This document shows, piece by piece, positions 1 through 5,188 of a stretch of DNA of 5,188 bases; the stretch's first letter is position 1; every line of letters starts with the position of its first letter. This DNA comes from DATDCV01 sp036524155 (GTDB lineage Bacteria; Verrucomicrobiota; Verrucomicrobiia; Limisphaerales; UBA8199). The stretch is from assembly GCA_036524155.1 (NCBI GenBank), contig DATDCV010000066.1, positions 1-5,188 on the forward strand, read 5' to 3'. The notes under the pieces were generated by a model. It saw only the letters and a list, made by a program, of their open reading frames with translations. It was not told the DNA's origin and searched no databases. The position numbers and the translations under genes were made by a program.

Positions 1-78
1 ATCGAGGCCAAAAAGGGCGGGGACGCCCCAGGAACTCGCGGGCGAGACGCCCGCGCCACGCCAAAGTGAGAATTGCTG
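1..78 (+). repeat. Palindromic repeat element, copy 1 (right half, cut by window edge)
   Basis: These 78 bases align without gaps to the right-hand 78 bases of the full copy at 2780-2923 (3 differences) and of the copy at 4057-4200 (5 differences). They contain the hairpin CGCGGGCG (37-44), loop AGA, CGCCCGCG (48-55), and end in the arm GAGAATTGCTG (68-78). The right end lies 13 bp beyond the stop codon of the minus-strand gene at 92-2698, so transcripts of that gene run straight into the hairpin. It might help end or protect that transcript, but there is no T-tract, so this is only inference. The left half, and any target-site duplication, lie outside the window. Confidence 0.85.
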
Positions 79-91
79 CCGCCGCCGCGGG

Positions 92-2698
92 TCACTTGAC
101 CAGCTCTACGTCCAGGATCCCCAGGTCGATGCCTTGCCCGCCGGTGGTTTGATGGCAATGGATGGCAACGAGCTGCTTGCCAGGCTTGAGCGTTGCTCGC
201 CGGCCGACCGGGACCTGCTCGTAATCAGTGGTGAAACCGGAGACCCTGGCGGCTTGCTGGCCGTTGAGGTAGACCTCCGCGTCCTCGTCATGATAGAGGC
301 TGAAGGCCAACTCGTTGTACTTTCCCTCGGGGACGACGATCTCGCCGCGGAGCCAAATGTCGGAGGTGTTCCATTCGGTTTTATAATTGAGGCCCGGCGT
401 CCCACTCGTACCGAAGCCTCCCAATCCCTGTTTCCAGGAGGTGTCATCAAAGCCCTGGCCAAACCAGCCTTCGCCCGGCTTCTCTGTGGTGTAACGCCAC
501 ATGGTGGTCCCGGCCTTCACGACCTCGATGGTTTTGGGTTCTGGTGGCAGCGGCGCCCACGGGCCTTTGGCCCGGGTTTGATCCCTCGCCGCCCATTTTC
601 GCCATGCCGATTTGTCGTAGAGCATTTTTATGAACAGCCCGCCGATCACTGGGCGGGAATGCATTCGCGCGGCGTCAGGCTGATCCGTAAAATACAGGTC
701 GGTGAGCCCCACCCGCCGCTGGGCTTCGTTATAAAACGTGTAAACGGGTTCAGTGATGGCTTCGAAGTCCTCCTGGTTTTCTGTCAGGCACGCCGTCCAA
801 AAAGCCCAGTCGGTTTTGCTCCAGTGGGCCTGCCGGCGATTGCCTTCGCCACCGGCGCGCTGCAGGCGGCCATCCAGCGGCAACCCGTACTTGTCGATGT
901 TCTTTCGGTAGAAAGCCACCTCCTTCTTGATCGCCGCGTCCGGAAAGATGTTCATCGCGAGAATTTTGTCCCAGACCAGGTTGTATTTCATACTCCAGGT
1001 ATTCTTCTGGTCAAACGCGAGGCGGAAGTGGTCTCCGTCATCCGCCTGTTGAATCCAGCCCAGAGCGAACTCCCTGGCCATTTTCAGGTATTTGTCCCCG
1101 GTCGCCGGGTCGCCTTTCATGGTGGCGAGCTTGCCGTAGGCACCGAGCGCGCAAATGGCCTTGGCGGCCAGATTGGCATTGTGCGCCAGGTGCCCGGCGA
1201 AATCATCCGTGCACAATTGGTTCTCGGGGTCGCGCCCGTAGTCCTGAAGGTATTCAGCCCACTTGGTCAACGTGGGCCAGTACCTGAGGGCAAAATCAGC
1301 GTTGCCTTCCACTTGAGCGACCGCCGCTACCAGCAGCAGCATATTGCCCGTTTCCTCGACGGGCATGCCGCCGTTGCTTTTGGCGCCACCATACACCTGC
1401 CCGTTCGCTTGCGGCCAGGTGCCGACGTCGTGCGGCGCGTTGGGCCATGTCCAATCCGGGCTGCTGGCATACTCCAGCACCGGCACCAGCATCGCCTTGG
1501 AAAGCGACGGGCTAATCAGCAACGGCAACGGGGCTTGCGGATAGAAGACATCCACCGTGCCCATGCATCCGTTGCTGGTGTTCTCTTTGCAGAAAAACAG
1601 CGGTTGGCCGTTGGCGTCGGCGACGACCTTGCTCGCCGCCAGCGACTGCCGGTAAGCCAGCGCGCAAATCCAGGCGTACTTGGCTCCGCCGGCTTTCTCG
1701 AGGTCGGCCATGAGTTCACGGTCAAATCGGGCGCAACGTTTGCGCAGCGGCTCGTACTCGGCCGCGGACTGCTTGAGCAAGTCGCCTATTTCCGCGCCGT
1801 CCTTCTTCCAGTAGGCCTTCAGATTTCGGTGGAAGTACTGAGCCGAATACACATCGTCATACGCCAGCATCAACCACCGGGACACCGGCCGTTGCGACAC
1901 GCGGCCGAGGTTGAACGTGACCGAGAGTACGGGAGCTTGCTCGGCGGGGGTCGCCTCGCCCTGCACCGCCGAGCCGGGTCTGCTGTCCCAGGCCTGGCGC
2001 GCAACCTCCGCCGGCCCGATGAAAAGATTTCCCTTTTGCGACGCCGGCACGGCAACGTATTGGTAGCCCCAGTTGATGCGGACGCCGTCGCCCTTCATTC
2101 TTAACACGGGCTGGTCGGCCGAGCCGACCTTGAGCGCTTCCACATCGCCAAATTTTTCGGTCCCCCAGGTGACTTTCTCCGAGCGCGGGTTGTTCACGAC
2201 CAACTCGGCGGTGTTGTCGTAATAGACCTGCACATCGTGCCTCTTTCCATCTGCTGAAGCCGCCTCCCAGGTCAGGTAGGTGATTGGGCGCGAGAGTACC
2301 ATCAAGTCCTCCGGCAGCAGCGGGGTCAGGAAGGTCAGTTTCACCCGCACGCCGGCGCCGGCAAAGGTGTAGGTCACAGTGGTCGGTTCGATCCGCAGAT
2401 CGATTTGGTCCAATGCCGGCACCGTTTTGGGCTCGTCCCCCATGACGCGGTAACTGGTGCCGTCGATCCGCACCAGGCTCGTCAGCCGCTGTGGGGCTTC
2501 GGTCCAGTGTTTCGTCGGCGCGTCCGTCAGCCTGTCCGCCGGCGACCAGATGCTGAAATAGGGATCGACGGCCACCAGCGGCACGGCGGGGGGGCGCAAC
2601 TTTGGAACCTCAGCCGCAGTCGCGGCCGGGGTCAAAGCCAGGGGTAGCAACAGTGCGAAGGGCAATGCGAACAGACTCTGTCTTATTTTGGTCTTCAT
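92..2698 (-). CDS. Secreted glutaminase-A-like protein (DUF4964/DUF5127/six-hairpin GtaA family) with C-terminal jelly-roll-like domain
   Basis: 868 residues. I chose the ATG at 2698 because a Sec signal peptide follows at once: K2, K4 and R6, a hydrophobic run at about 8-24, and an A-T-A / T-A-A cleavage site near residues 26-29. The frame stays open upstream to 2767, but those 23 residues have no signal-peptide character. The mature protein reads like the fungal and bacterial glutaminase-A family. A DUF4964-like start (RPPAVPLVAVDPYFSIWS) is at 35-52, a DUF5127-like beta region at about 60-290, and the alpha-helical six-hairpin domain at about 330-690. Family-typical motifs there are PHDVGTWPQANG (from 422), EETGN (448-452), DDFAGHLAHN (498-507) and YNLVWDK (572-578). 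Residues about 732-868 form an added beta-rich domain (DDTSWKQGLGGFG, then DIWLRG, then YLNG) resembling galactose-binding/jelly-roll domains of glycosidases. The substrate is uncertain: the family is named for fungal glutaminase, but the fold is that of six-hairpin glycosidases. No Shine-Dalgarno is visible. The family call is firm; the exact activity is not. Confidence 0.9.
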   Translation of the reverse strand: MKTKIRQSLFALPFALLLPLALTPAATAAEVPKLRPPAVPLVAVDPYFSIWSPADRLTDAPTKHWTEAPQRLTSLVRIDGTSYRVMGDEPKTVPALDQIDLRIEPTTVTYTFAGAGVRVKLTFLTPLLPEDLMVLSRPITYLTWEAASADGKRHDVQVYYDNTAELVVNNPRSEKVTWGTEKFGDVEALKVGSADQPVLRMKGDGVRINWGYQYVAVPASQKGNLFIGPAEVARQAWDSRPGSAVQGEATPAEQAPVLSVTFNLGRVSQRPVSRWLMLAYDDVYSAQYFHRNLKAYWKKDGAEIGDLLKQSAAEYEPLRKRCARFDRELMADLEKAGGAKYAWICALAYRQSLAASKVVADANGQPLFFCKENTSNGCMGTVDVFYPQAPLPLLISPSLSKAMLVPVLEYASSPDWTWPNAPHDVGTWPQANGQVYGGAKSNGGMPVEETGNMLLLVAAVAQVEGNADFALRYWPTLTKWAEYLQDYGRDPENQLCTDDFAGHLAHNANLAAKAICALGAYGKLATMKGDPATGDKYLKMAREFALGWIQQADDGDHFRLAFDQKNTWSMKYNLVWDKILAMNIFPDAAIKKEVAFYRKNIDKYGLPLDGRLQRAGGEGNRRQAHWSKTDWAFWTACLTENQEDFEAITEPVYTFYNEAQRRVGLTDLYFTDQPDAARMHSRPVIGGLFIKMLYDKSAWRKWAARDQTRAKGPWAPLPPEPKTIEVVKAGTTMWRYTTEKPGEGWFGQGFDDTSWKQGLGGFGTSGTPGLNYKTEWNTSDIWLRGEIVVPEGKYNELAFSLYHDEDAEVYLNGQQAARVSGFTTDYEQVPVGRRATLKPGKQLVAIHCHQTTGGQGIDLGILDVELVK

Positions 2699-2747
2699 TA
2701 TGGTGAAATGCACGCCGAGTCGTGAAGTATCATCATTACGCGGGGGC

Positions 2748-2775
2748 ATTCTCCCAAGCAAACACATAATGGCAA
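2748..2775 (-). promoter_or_regulatory. Candidate sigma70-type promoter for the six-hairpin gene
   Basis: On the minus strand TTGCCA (2775-2770; 5 of 6 to TTGACA) is followed after 16 bp by GAGAAT (2753-2748; 4 of 6 to TATAAT). The -10 lies about 50 bp before the ATG at 2698, giving a 5' leader of roughly 40 nt. The -35 is only a few bases from the left end of repeat copy 2. Such matches occur by chance, so this is a candidate only. Confidence 0.3.
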
Positions 2776-2779
2776 AGCG

Positions 2780-2923
2780 CAGCAGTTCTCATTCTGGGAT
2801 TGTGGCGCGGGCGTCTCGCCCGCGGGTTCGGTCGGCGTCTCGCCGATCGAGGCCAAAAGAGGCGGGGACGCCCCAGGAACTCGCGGGCGAGACGCCCGCG
2901 CCACGCCAAAATGAGAATTGCTG
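2780..2923 (+). repeat. Palindromic repeat element, copy 2 (complete, 144 bp)
   Basis: This is a full copy bounded by imperfect inverted ends: CAGCAGTTCTCAT at 2780-2792 against the complement of ATGAGAATTGCTG at 2911-2923 (1 mismatch). Inside these, a 23-base block at 2802-2824 is the exact reverse complement of 2882-2904. Each block also folds on itself: CGCGGGCG, loop TCT, CGCCCGCG at 2806-2824, and the same stem with loop AGA at 2882-2900. Two smaller hairpins lie between: GGTCGGCG/CGCCGATC with loop TCT (2830-2848) and GGGG/CCCC with loop ACG (2864-2874). It is about 92% identical to 4057-4200 (11 of 144 differ, no gaps). It sits between two divergent genes. The flanks show no 9-bp direct repeat, unlike copy 3. 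Confidence 0.9.
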
Positions 2924-2941
2924 GCGGGCGGGCGTTCGACT

Positions 2942-2970
2942 TTGACATTGCCTCGGCAGAAAACTACCGT
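2942..2970 (+). promoter_or_regulatory. Weak candidate promoter for the pseudopilin gene
   Basis: A perfect TTGACA at 2942-2947 is followed after 17 bp by TACCGT (2965-2970), which matches TATAAT at only 3 of 6 positions. It lies about 100 bp before the ATG at 3072 and 18 bp after the end of repeat copy 2. The poor -10 overlaps the left arm of a dyad (2966-2988), which would fit a regulated promoter, but the evidence is thin. Confidence 0.22.
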
Positions 2971-2988
2971 TTGCACAGGTGAAACGGT
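2966..2988. promoter_or_regulatory. 7-bp-arm dyad, possible operator
   Basis: ACCGTTT (2966-2972) and AAACGGT (2982-2988) are perfect reverse complements separated by 9 bases. The spacing of arm centres (16 bp) suits a dimeric DNA-binding protein. The dyad overlaps the possible -10 of the downstream plus-strand gene. It could equally be a chance inverted repeat, and no regulator is encoded in the window. Confidence 0.25.
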
Positions 2989-3071
2989 CACGGGCGCGAA
3001 TTCGCGGCGGGTGTCGCAGTCTTCGGTTGCCCTTGCCGCGCGACGCCTGCAAGCTTTACGTGGACTGATAT

Positions 3072-3899
3072 ATGGAACTCAACGGCGCCCCTCCTCGAAG
3101 AATAGCATTCACCTTGATCGAGCTGTTGGTGGTCATCGCCATCATTGCGATTCTTGCGTCGATGCTGCTGCCGGCACTGAACAAGGCGCAGCGAAAAGCC
3201 AAACAGACCAGTTGTATTAACGGCTTGCGACAGATCGGGATCGCGACGGTGATGTACGTAACTGACAACAAGGGCTATCCCGGCTGTTACTCAGTGGACC
3301 CGCAGGTGTATGCGGTCTGGCCCACGCGGCTGCTGTCGCTGATGGGAAACAATCGCAAGGCGTTTTGGTGCGCCGCCGCCAGGCCCGACGCCGCCTGGGA
3401 TACCAACGTCAACCGCACTCTTGGCGCCACCGGTCCGGACAGGGTTTTCGACCCTTACGGCATTACTCTGAACTCGCGGTTTTCTTTCGCCTACAACGAC
3501 TGGGGAATGGACATCAACGTCAATCCGCAACTGGGCCTGGGCGGCGATGTCAACGGCGGATACTACCGCGGGGTGGTCAAAGACAGCATGGTCCGGAGGC
3601 CCTCGGAGATGATTATGCTGGGGGATGCGCGTGCGTTTGCGAATCCGGCGCTCGATTCACCCGGGGCGTGGCCCGCCAATCTCGATCCGACTCAACAGGA
3701 CCAGTGGCCCTCGAACCGCCACAACCGATACACCGATCTCATGTTCTGTGACGGCCATGCCGTCGGCGCCCGGCGGCGCGAGGTAATCGATCCGAGGAAC
3801 CTCACCTGGCGTGCCCGTTGGAACAACGACAACGACCCTCACCTTACCTCCGGTTACTGGACGGTGAATCCGACCGCCGAGGCGAGACTCGACCCTTGA
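3072..3899 (+). CDS. Pseudopilin-like protein with prepilin N-methylation signal and H-x9-DG motif (type II secretion/prepilin-like, DUF1559-related)
   Basis: 275 residues. The N-terminus is a class III (type IV prepilin-like) signal: a short basic leader ending R9-R10-I-A13, then FTLIE at 14-18 with the usual Glu at +5. A hydrophobic helix runs to about residue 35, followed by LPALNKAQRKAKQTSCINGLRQIG-type sequence typical of the family (positions 33-56). The -1 residue is Ala rather than the common Gly. The remainder is a soluble periplasmic-type domain ending in an exact H-x9-DG motif: H217, nine residues, D227-G228 (MFCDGH). Proteins of this type are abundant paralogues in Verrucomicrobiota, Planctomycetota and Lentisphaerae. 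They are presumed to be processed by a prepilin peptidase and held in the inner membrane or a pseudopilus, but individual roles are mostly unknown. The start fits the short leader; no clear Shine-Dalgarno precedes it. It is transcribed away from the secreted six-hairpin gene, so a shared envelope role is possible but unproven. Confidence 0.9.
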   Translation: MELNGAPPRRIAFTLIELLVVIAIIAILASMLLPALNKAQRKAKQTSCINGLRQIGIATVMYVTDNKGYPGCYSVDPQVYAVWPTRLLSLMGNNRKAFWCAAARPDAAWDTNVNRTLGATGPDRVFDPYGITLNSRFSFAYNDWGMDINVNPQLGLGGDVNGGYYRGVVKDSMVRRPSEMIMLGDARAFANPALDSPGAWPANLDPTQQDQWPSNRHNRYTDLMFCDGHAVGARRREVIDPRNLTWRARWNNDNDPHLTSGYWTVNPTAEARLDP

Positions 3900-3923
3900 A
3901 TCCCCTGGCAGCGGTTGTGTCTC

Positions 3924-3987
3924 GCGCGCACTCCGCTGCGCGCCGCACGATTACCTCGCGTGTTCCGGCGCGCAGCGGAGTGCACGC
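3924..3987. repeat. Second palindrome: 22-bp arms, 20-base loop
   Basis: Arm 3924-3945 is the reverse complement of 3966-3987 at 21 of 22 positions (GCACTCCGCTGCGCGCCG against CGGCGCGCAGCGGAGTGC). The only mismatch is C3927 opposite A3984, which becomes a G-U wobble in a minus-strand transcript. The loop is 3946-3965. It starts 25 bp past the stop of the pseudopilin gene, so it would form a very stable stem in that transcript's 3' end. There is no T-tract, so it is not a canonical terminator. It is unrelated in sequence to the 144-bp element and is probably a different intergenic palindrome family. Only one copy is present here. Confidence 0.8.
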
Positions 3988-4047
3988 CCTACCTTCAATT
4001 GTCGTTGCACGTTGCCCCGCTCCGCTAAGGACTGGGGCGGACTGTTC

Positions 4048-4056
4048 AGTGCCGTG
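4048..4056 (+). repeat. Left copy of putative 9-bp target-site duplication
   Basis: AGTGCCGTG directly abuts the left end of repeat copy 3 (4057) and matches AGTGCCGCG at 4201-4209, which directly abuts its right end, at 8 of 9 positions. This is the pattern left by staggered-cut insertion of a transposable element. Confidence 0.6.
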
Positions 4057-4200
4057 CAGCAGTTCTCATTATGGGATTGTGGCGCGGGCGTCTCGCCCGC
4101 GGGTTCGGTCGGCGTCCCGCCAACCGAGGCCAGAAAGGGCGGGGACGCCCCAGGAACTCGCGGGCGAGACGCCCGCGCCACGCCAGAGTGAGAACCGCTG
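4057..4200 (+). mobile_element. Palindromic repeat element, copy 3 (complete, 144 bp, MITE-like)
   Basis: Same length, orientation and structure as 2780-2923 (11 of 144 differ, no gaps). The ends are CAGCAGTTCTCAT (4057-4069) and GAGAACCGCTG (4190-4200). The outer hairpin stems CGCGGGCG/CGCCCGCG are unchanged; the differences lie in the tips and the central part. In the second small hairpin one change restores a G-C pair (C4124) and another breaks a C-G pair (A4122). I call it a mobile element because it is exactly bordered by a 9-bp direct repeat (4048-4056 and 4201-4209, 8 of 9 identical). It encodes no transposase, so it would depend on enzymes supplied elsewhere. It ends 54 bp before the hisF start codon and may affect hisF transcription. 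Confidence 0.75.
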
Positions 4201-4209
4201 AGTGCCGCG
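4201..4209 (+). repeat. Right copy of putative 9-bp target-site duplication
   Basis: AGTGCCGCG follows the last base of repeat copy 3 and pairs as a direct repeat with AGTGCCGTG at 4048-4056. The single difference (T4055 against C4208) would fit an older insertion that has since mutated. Confidence 0.6.
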
Positions 4210-4243
4210 AATTGACGATTGACACGCACCCACAAACCTGCTG

Positions 4244-4251
4244 AAAGGAGG
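4244..4251 (+). promoter_or_regulatory. Strong Shine-Dalgarno of hisF
   Basis: AAAGGAGG ends 3 bases before the ATG at 4255. The spacing is short, but the match to the 16S tail is nearly full length. It decides the start against an in-frame TTG at 4219, which lies upstream of this site. It is the only clear ribosome-binding site in the window. Confidence 0.75.
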
Positions 4252-4254
4252 CCG

Positions 4255-5031
4255 ATGAAAAACAATCTCCGAATCATGCCCTGCCTGGACATGCGGAACG
4301 GCCGGGTCGTCAAAGGGGTGCATTTTATCGAGATCAAGGATGCGGGCGATCCCGTGGACTGCGCGCGGGCTTACTGCGCGGCCGGAGCCGACGAGCTGGC
4401 GATGCTCGACATCACGGCCACGGTCGAAAACCGCCCGACGATGCTGGAGGTCGTACGGCGGGTCGCGGCCGTCGTCACTGTTCCGTTCACGGTGGGCGGC
4501 GGGATCAAAGATGTGGCCTCGGCAGCCGCCGTGATCGCCGCGGGCGCACATAAGGTGTCAACCAGCAGCGCCGCCTTCCGCAAACCACAGGTCATCCCCG
4601 AGATGCTCCGCGAACTGGGGGCCGACAAAGTCACCGTCGCGATAGACGTCGACCGCAACCCTGCACTGCCTTCAGGTTATGAGGTGTTCGTCGACGGGGG
4701 TCGCACCGCTACGGGCGCGGACGCGCTGGAGTGGGCGAAACAGGTCGCGGGCTATGGCGTGCGCTGCATTCTGCCGACCAGCAAAGCCACGGACGGAGCC
4801 CGGACGGGGTACGATCTGCCGCTCATTCGCATGCTCGCGGAGGCGACGCCGGCGGAGATTGTTGCTTCCGGCGGCGCGGGGACGCGGGAACATTTCCGCG
4901 ACGCCGCTGACGCCGGCGCCAGCGTATTGCTGGCGGCCTCGGTGTTCCACTTCGGGATTATCTCCATTCCCGAGCTGAAGGAGTATTTGCGCGGTTGCGG
5001 GTTGATTGTCCGCACCGATTCCAAACCGTGA
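4255..5031 (+). CDS. hisF: Imidazole glycerol phosphate synthase cyclase subunit HisF
   Basis: 258 residues, close to the usual ~250-260. HisF takes ammonia made by its partner glutaminase HisH and converts PRFAR to imidazole glycerol phosphate and AICAR. This is a step in histidine synthesis that also feeds purine synthesis, in the cytoplasm. The beta/alpha-barrel hallmarks are present: PCLD with catalytic Asp12, GRVVKG with Lys20, LDITATVE (51-58), FTVGGGI (78-84), VAID with the second catalytic Asp131, the phosphate-binding SGGAG (205-209) and AASVFHF (227-233). Two positions depart from the Thermotoga enzyme as I recall it. The Asn of KVSIN is Ser104 (KVSTSSAA), and the first Asp of the TSIDRDG loop is Ala178 (TSKATDG), while Thr175 and Asp180 are kept. 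No hisH, hisA or other his gene adjoins it. Start at 4255 is set by the Shine-Dalgarno and by homology (RIMPCLD). A canonical HisF is most likely; a divergent clade or altered specificity is possible. Confidence 0.93.
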   Translation: MKNNLRIMPCLDMRNGRVVKGVHFIEIKDAGDPVDCARAYCAAGADELAMLDITATVENRPTMLEVVRRVAAVVTVPFTVGGGIKDVASAAAVIAAGAHKVSTSSAAFRKPQVIPEMLRELGADKVTVAIDVDRNPALPSGYEVFVDGGRTATGADALEWAKQVAGYGVRCILPTSKATDGARTGYDLPLIRMLAEATPAEIVASGGAGTREHFRDAADAGASVLLAASVFHFGIISIPELKEYLRGCGLIVRTDSKP

Positions 5032-5083
5032 TCGTAACTCTCCCGGCGCGCGATCCGGAGCTCGTTCTGGAAATGGCGCGGAA

Positions 5084-5105
5084 CCCGTCAGTTGGCGGGC
5101 TTTTT
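5084..5105 (+). terminator. Weak candidate terminator after hisF
   Basis: CCCG (5084-5087) can pair with CGGG (5096-5099) across an 8-base loop, followed by C and TTTTT (5101-5105). The stem is only 4 bp. The site overlaps the 3' end of the convergent gene. It is 52 bp past the hisF stop and is the only T-run after a stem in that region. Confidence 0.25.
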
Positions 5106-5188
5106 GAATGCATCGGGCCCCATCGTGGGGTTAATCTCAAAACTGTCGGCGGTGGTTTCCATGACCACCTGACCATCGATGCGCCGCG
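5088..5188 (-). CDS. C-terminal fragment of an unrecognised protein (runs off the window)
   Basis: The last 32 codons of a minus-strand gene enter from the right edge and stop at TGA (5090-5088). The peptide begins RRIDGQVVMETTADSFEINP and ends GPDAFKKPAN. It looks like a real C-terminus: alternating beta-strand pattern, balanced charge, and a DAFKKPA ending like those of periplasmic lipoprotein-sorting or beta-sheet repeat proteins. That resemblance is only an impression, and I do not assign a function. A competing minus frame (5176-4958) would run antisense into hisF and has unnatural composition. The gene is convergent with hisF, with 56 bp between the two stop codons. Confidence 0.55.
   Translation of the reverse strand, partial: RRIDGQVVMETTADSFEINPTMGPDAFKKPAN

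Noticed and set aside
134..2104. A 656-codon open frame on the plus strand, antisense to the six-hairpin gene.
   Set aside because: Its codons lie exactly opposite the sense codons, so it stays open simply because the sense gene avoids TTA, CTA and TCA codons, as expected at high GC. Its translation shows no recognisable domain, while the minus-strand protein is clearly conserved and has a signal peptide.
2699..2767. N-terminal extension of the six-hairpin gene to the ATG at 2767.
   Set aside because: The extra 23 residues would bury the signal peptide and cover the candidate promoter. The Lys/Arg-rich n-region begins right at the ATG at 2698.
2688..3220. Several short open frames on both strands running through repeat copy 2.
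   Set aside because: They are read through the palindrome, which lacks stops in several frames. Differences between copies mostly change amino acids, so there is no sign of selection on a protein.
4014..4038. Hairpin GCCCC (4014-4018) with GGGGC (4034-4038) as a terminator for the pseudopilin gene.
   Set aside because: Only 5 bp of stem with a 15-base loop and no T-tract; expected by chance in GC-rich DNA.
1..4200. CRISPR array, because of three similar repeats.
   Set aside because: Copies are 144 bp and kilobases apart, with whole genes between them; there are no short spacers and no cas genes.
4212..4247. Promoter for hisF from TTGACG (4212) or TTGACA (4219).
   Set aside because: No acceptable -10 lies 16-18 bp downstream of either; the sequences there are AACCTG and TGAAAG.
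3818..4551. Open frames of 127-160 codons through repeat copy 3, extending into the flanking genes.
   Set aside because: Same cause as at copy 2; they overlap the pseudopilin or hisF genes in other frames and start in unlikely places.
4958..5176. Minus-strand open frame overlapping the end of hisF.
   Set aside because: It runs antisense into hisF and has Arg/Ser/Trp-rich composition. The neighbouring minus frame ending at 5088 gives a much more protein-like C-terminus.

Overview
The window looks like a GC-rich chromosomal segment of a Verrucomicrobiota-type bacterium, or a close relative in the Planctomycetota-Verrucomicrobiota group. This is an inference. It rests on a pseudopilin with the FTLIELLVVIAII N-terminus and an exact H-x9-DG motif, a secreted DUF4964/DUF5127/six-hairpin protein with a C-terminal jelly-roll-like domain, weak or absent Shine-Dalgarno sites on two of three complete genes, and intergenic spaces filled with palindromic repeats. 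No rRNA or tRNA is present to settle the taxonomy.

Layout: (1) 1-78 is the right half of a palindromic repeat, cut by the window edge. (2) 92-2698 (minus) encodes an exported 868-residue glutaminase-A-like (GtaA) protein. (3) 2699-3071 is the spacer between divergent genes, with a full repeat copy, candidate promoters for both directions and a small dyad. (4) 3072-3899 (plus) encodes a 275-residue pseudopilin-like protein. (5) 3900-4254 has no gene; it holds a 22-bp-arm palindrome and a third repeat copy flanked by a near-perfect 9-bp direct repeat. (6) 4255-5031 (plus) encodes HisF, the cyclase subunit of imidazole glycerol phosphate synthase, behind a strong Shine-Dalgarno. (7) 5088-5188 (minus) is the last 32 codons of a convergent, unrecognised gene.

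The genes do not form an obvious pathway. The six-hairpin protein and the pseudopilin both belong to the cell envelope or exterior and are transcribed divergently. HisF is a cytoplasmic histidine/purine-linkage enzyme without other his genes in view.

The most notable content is the repeat family. There are three same-orientation copies, one in each intergenic space except the short convergent one. The two full copies are exactly 144 bp each and about 92% identical by hand alignment. Each is a nested palindrome that stays open in several reading frames, and one copy carries what looks like a 9-bp target-site duplication. This points to a small non-autonomous mobile element, MITE-like or similar in style to the Rickettsia palindromic elements. 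A secondary point of interest is that this HisF carries changes at two normally conserved active-site positions.
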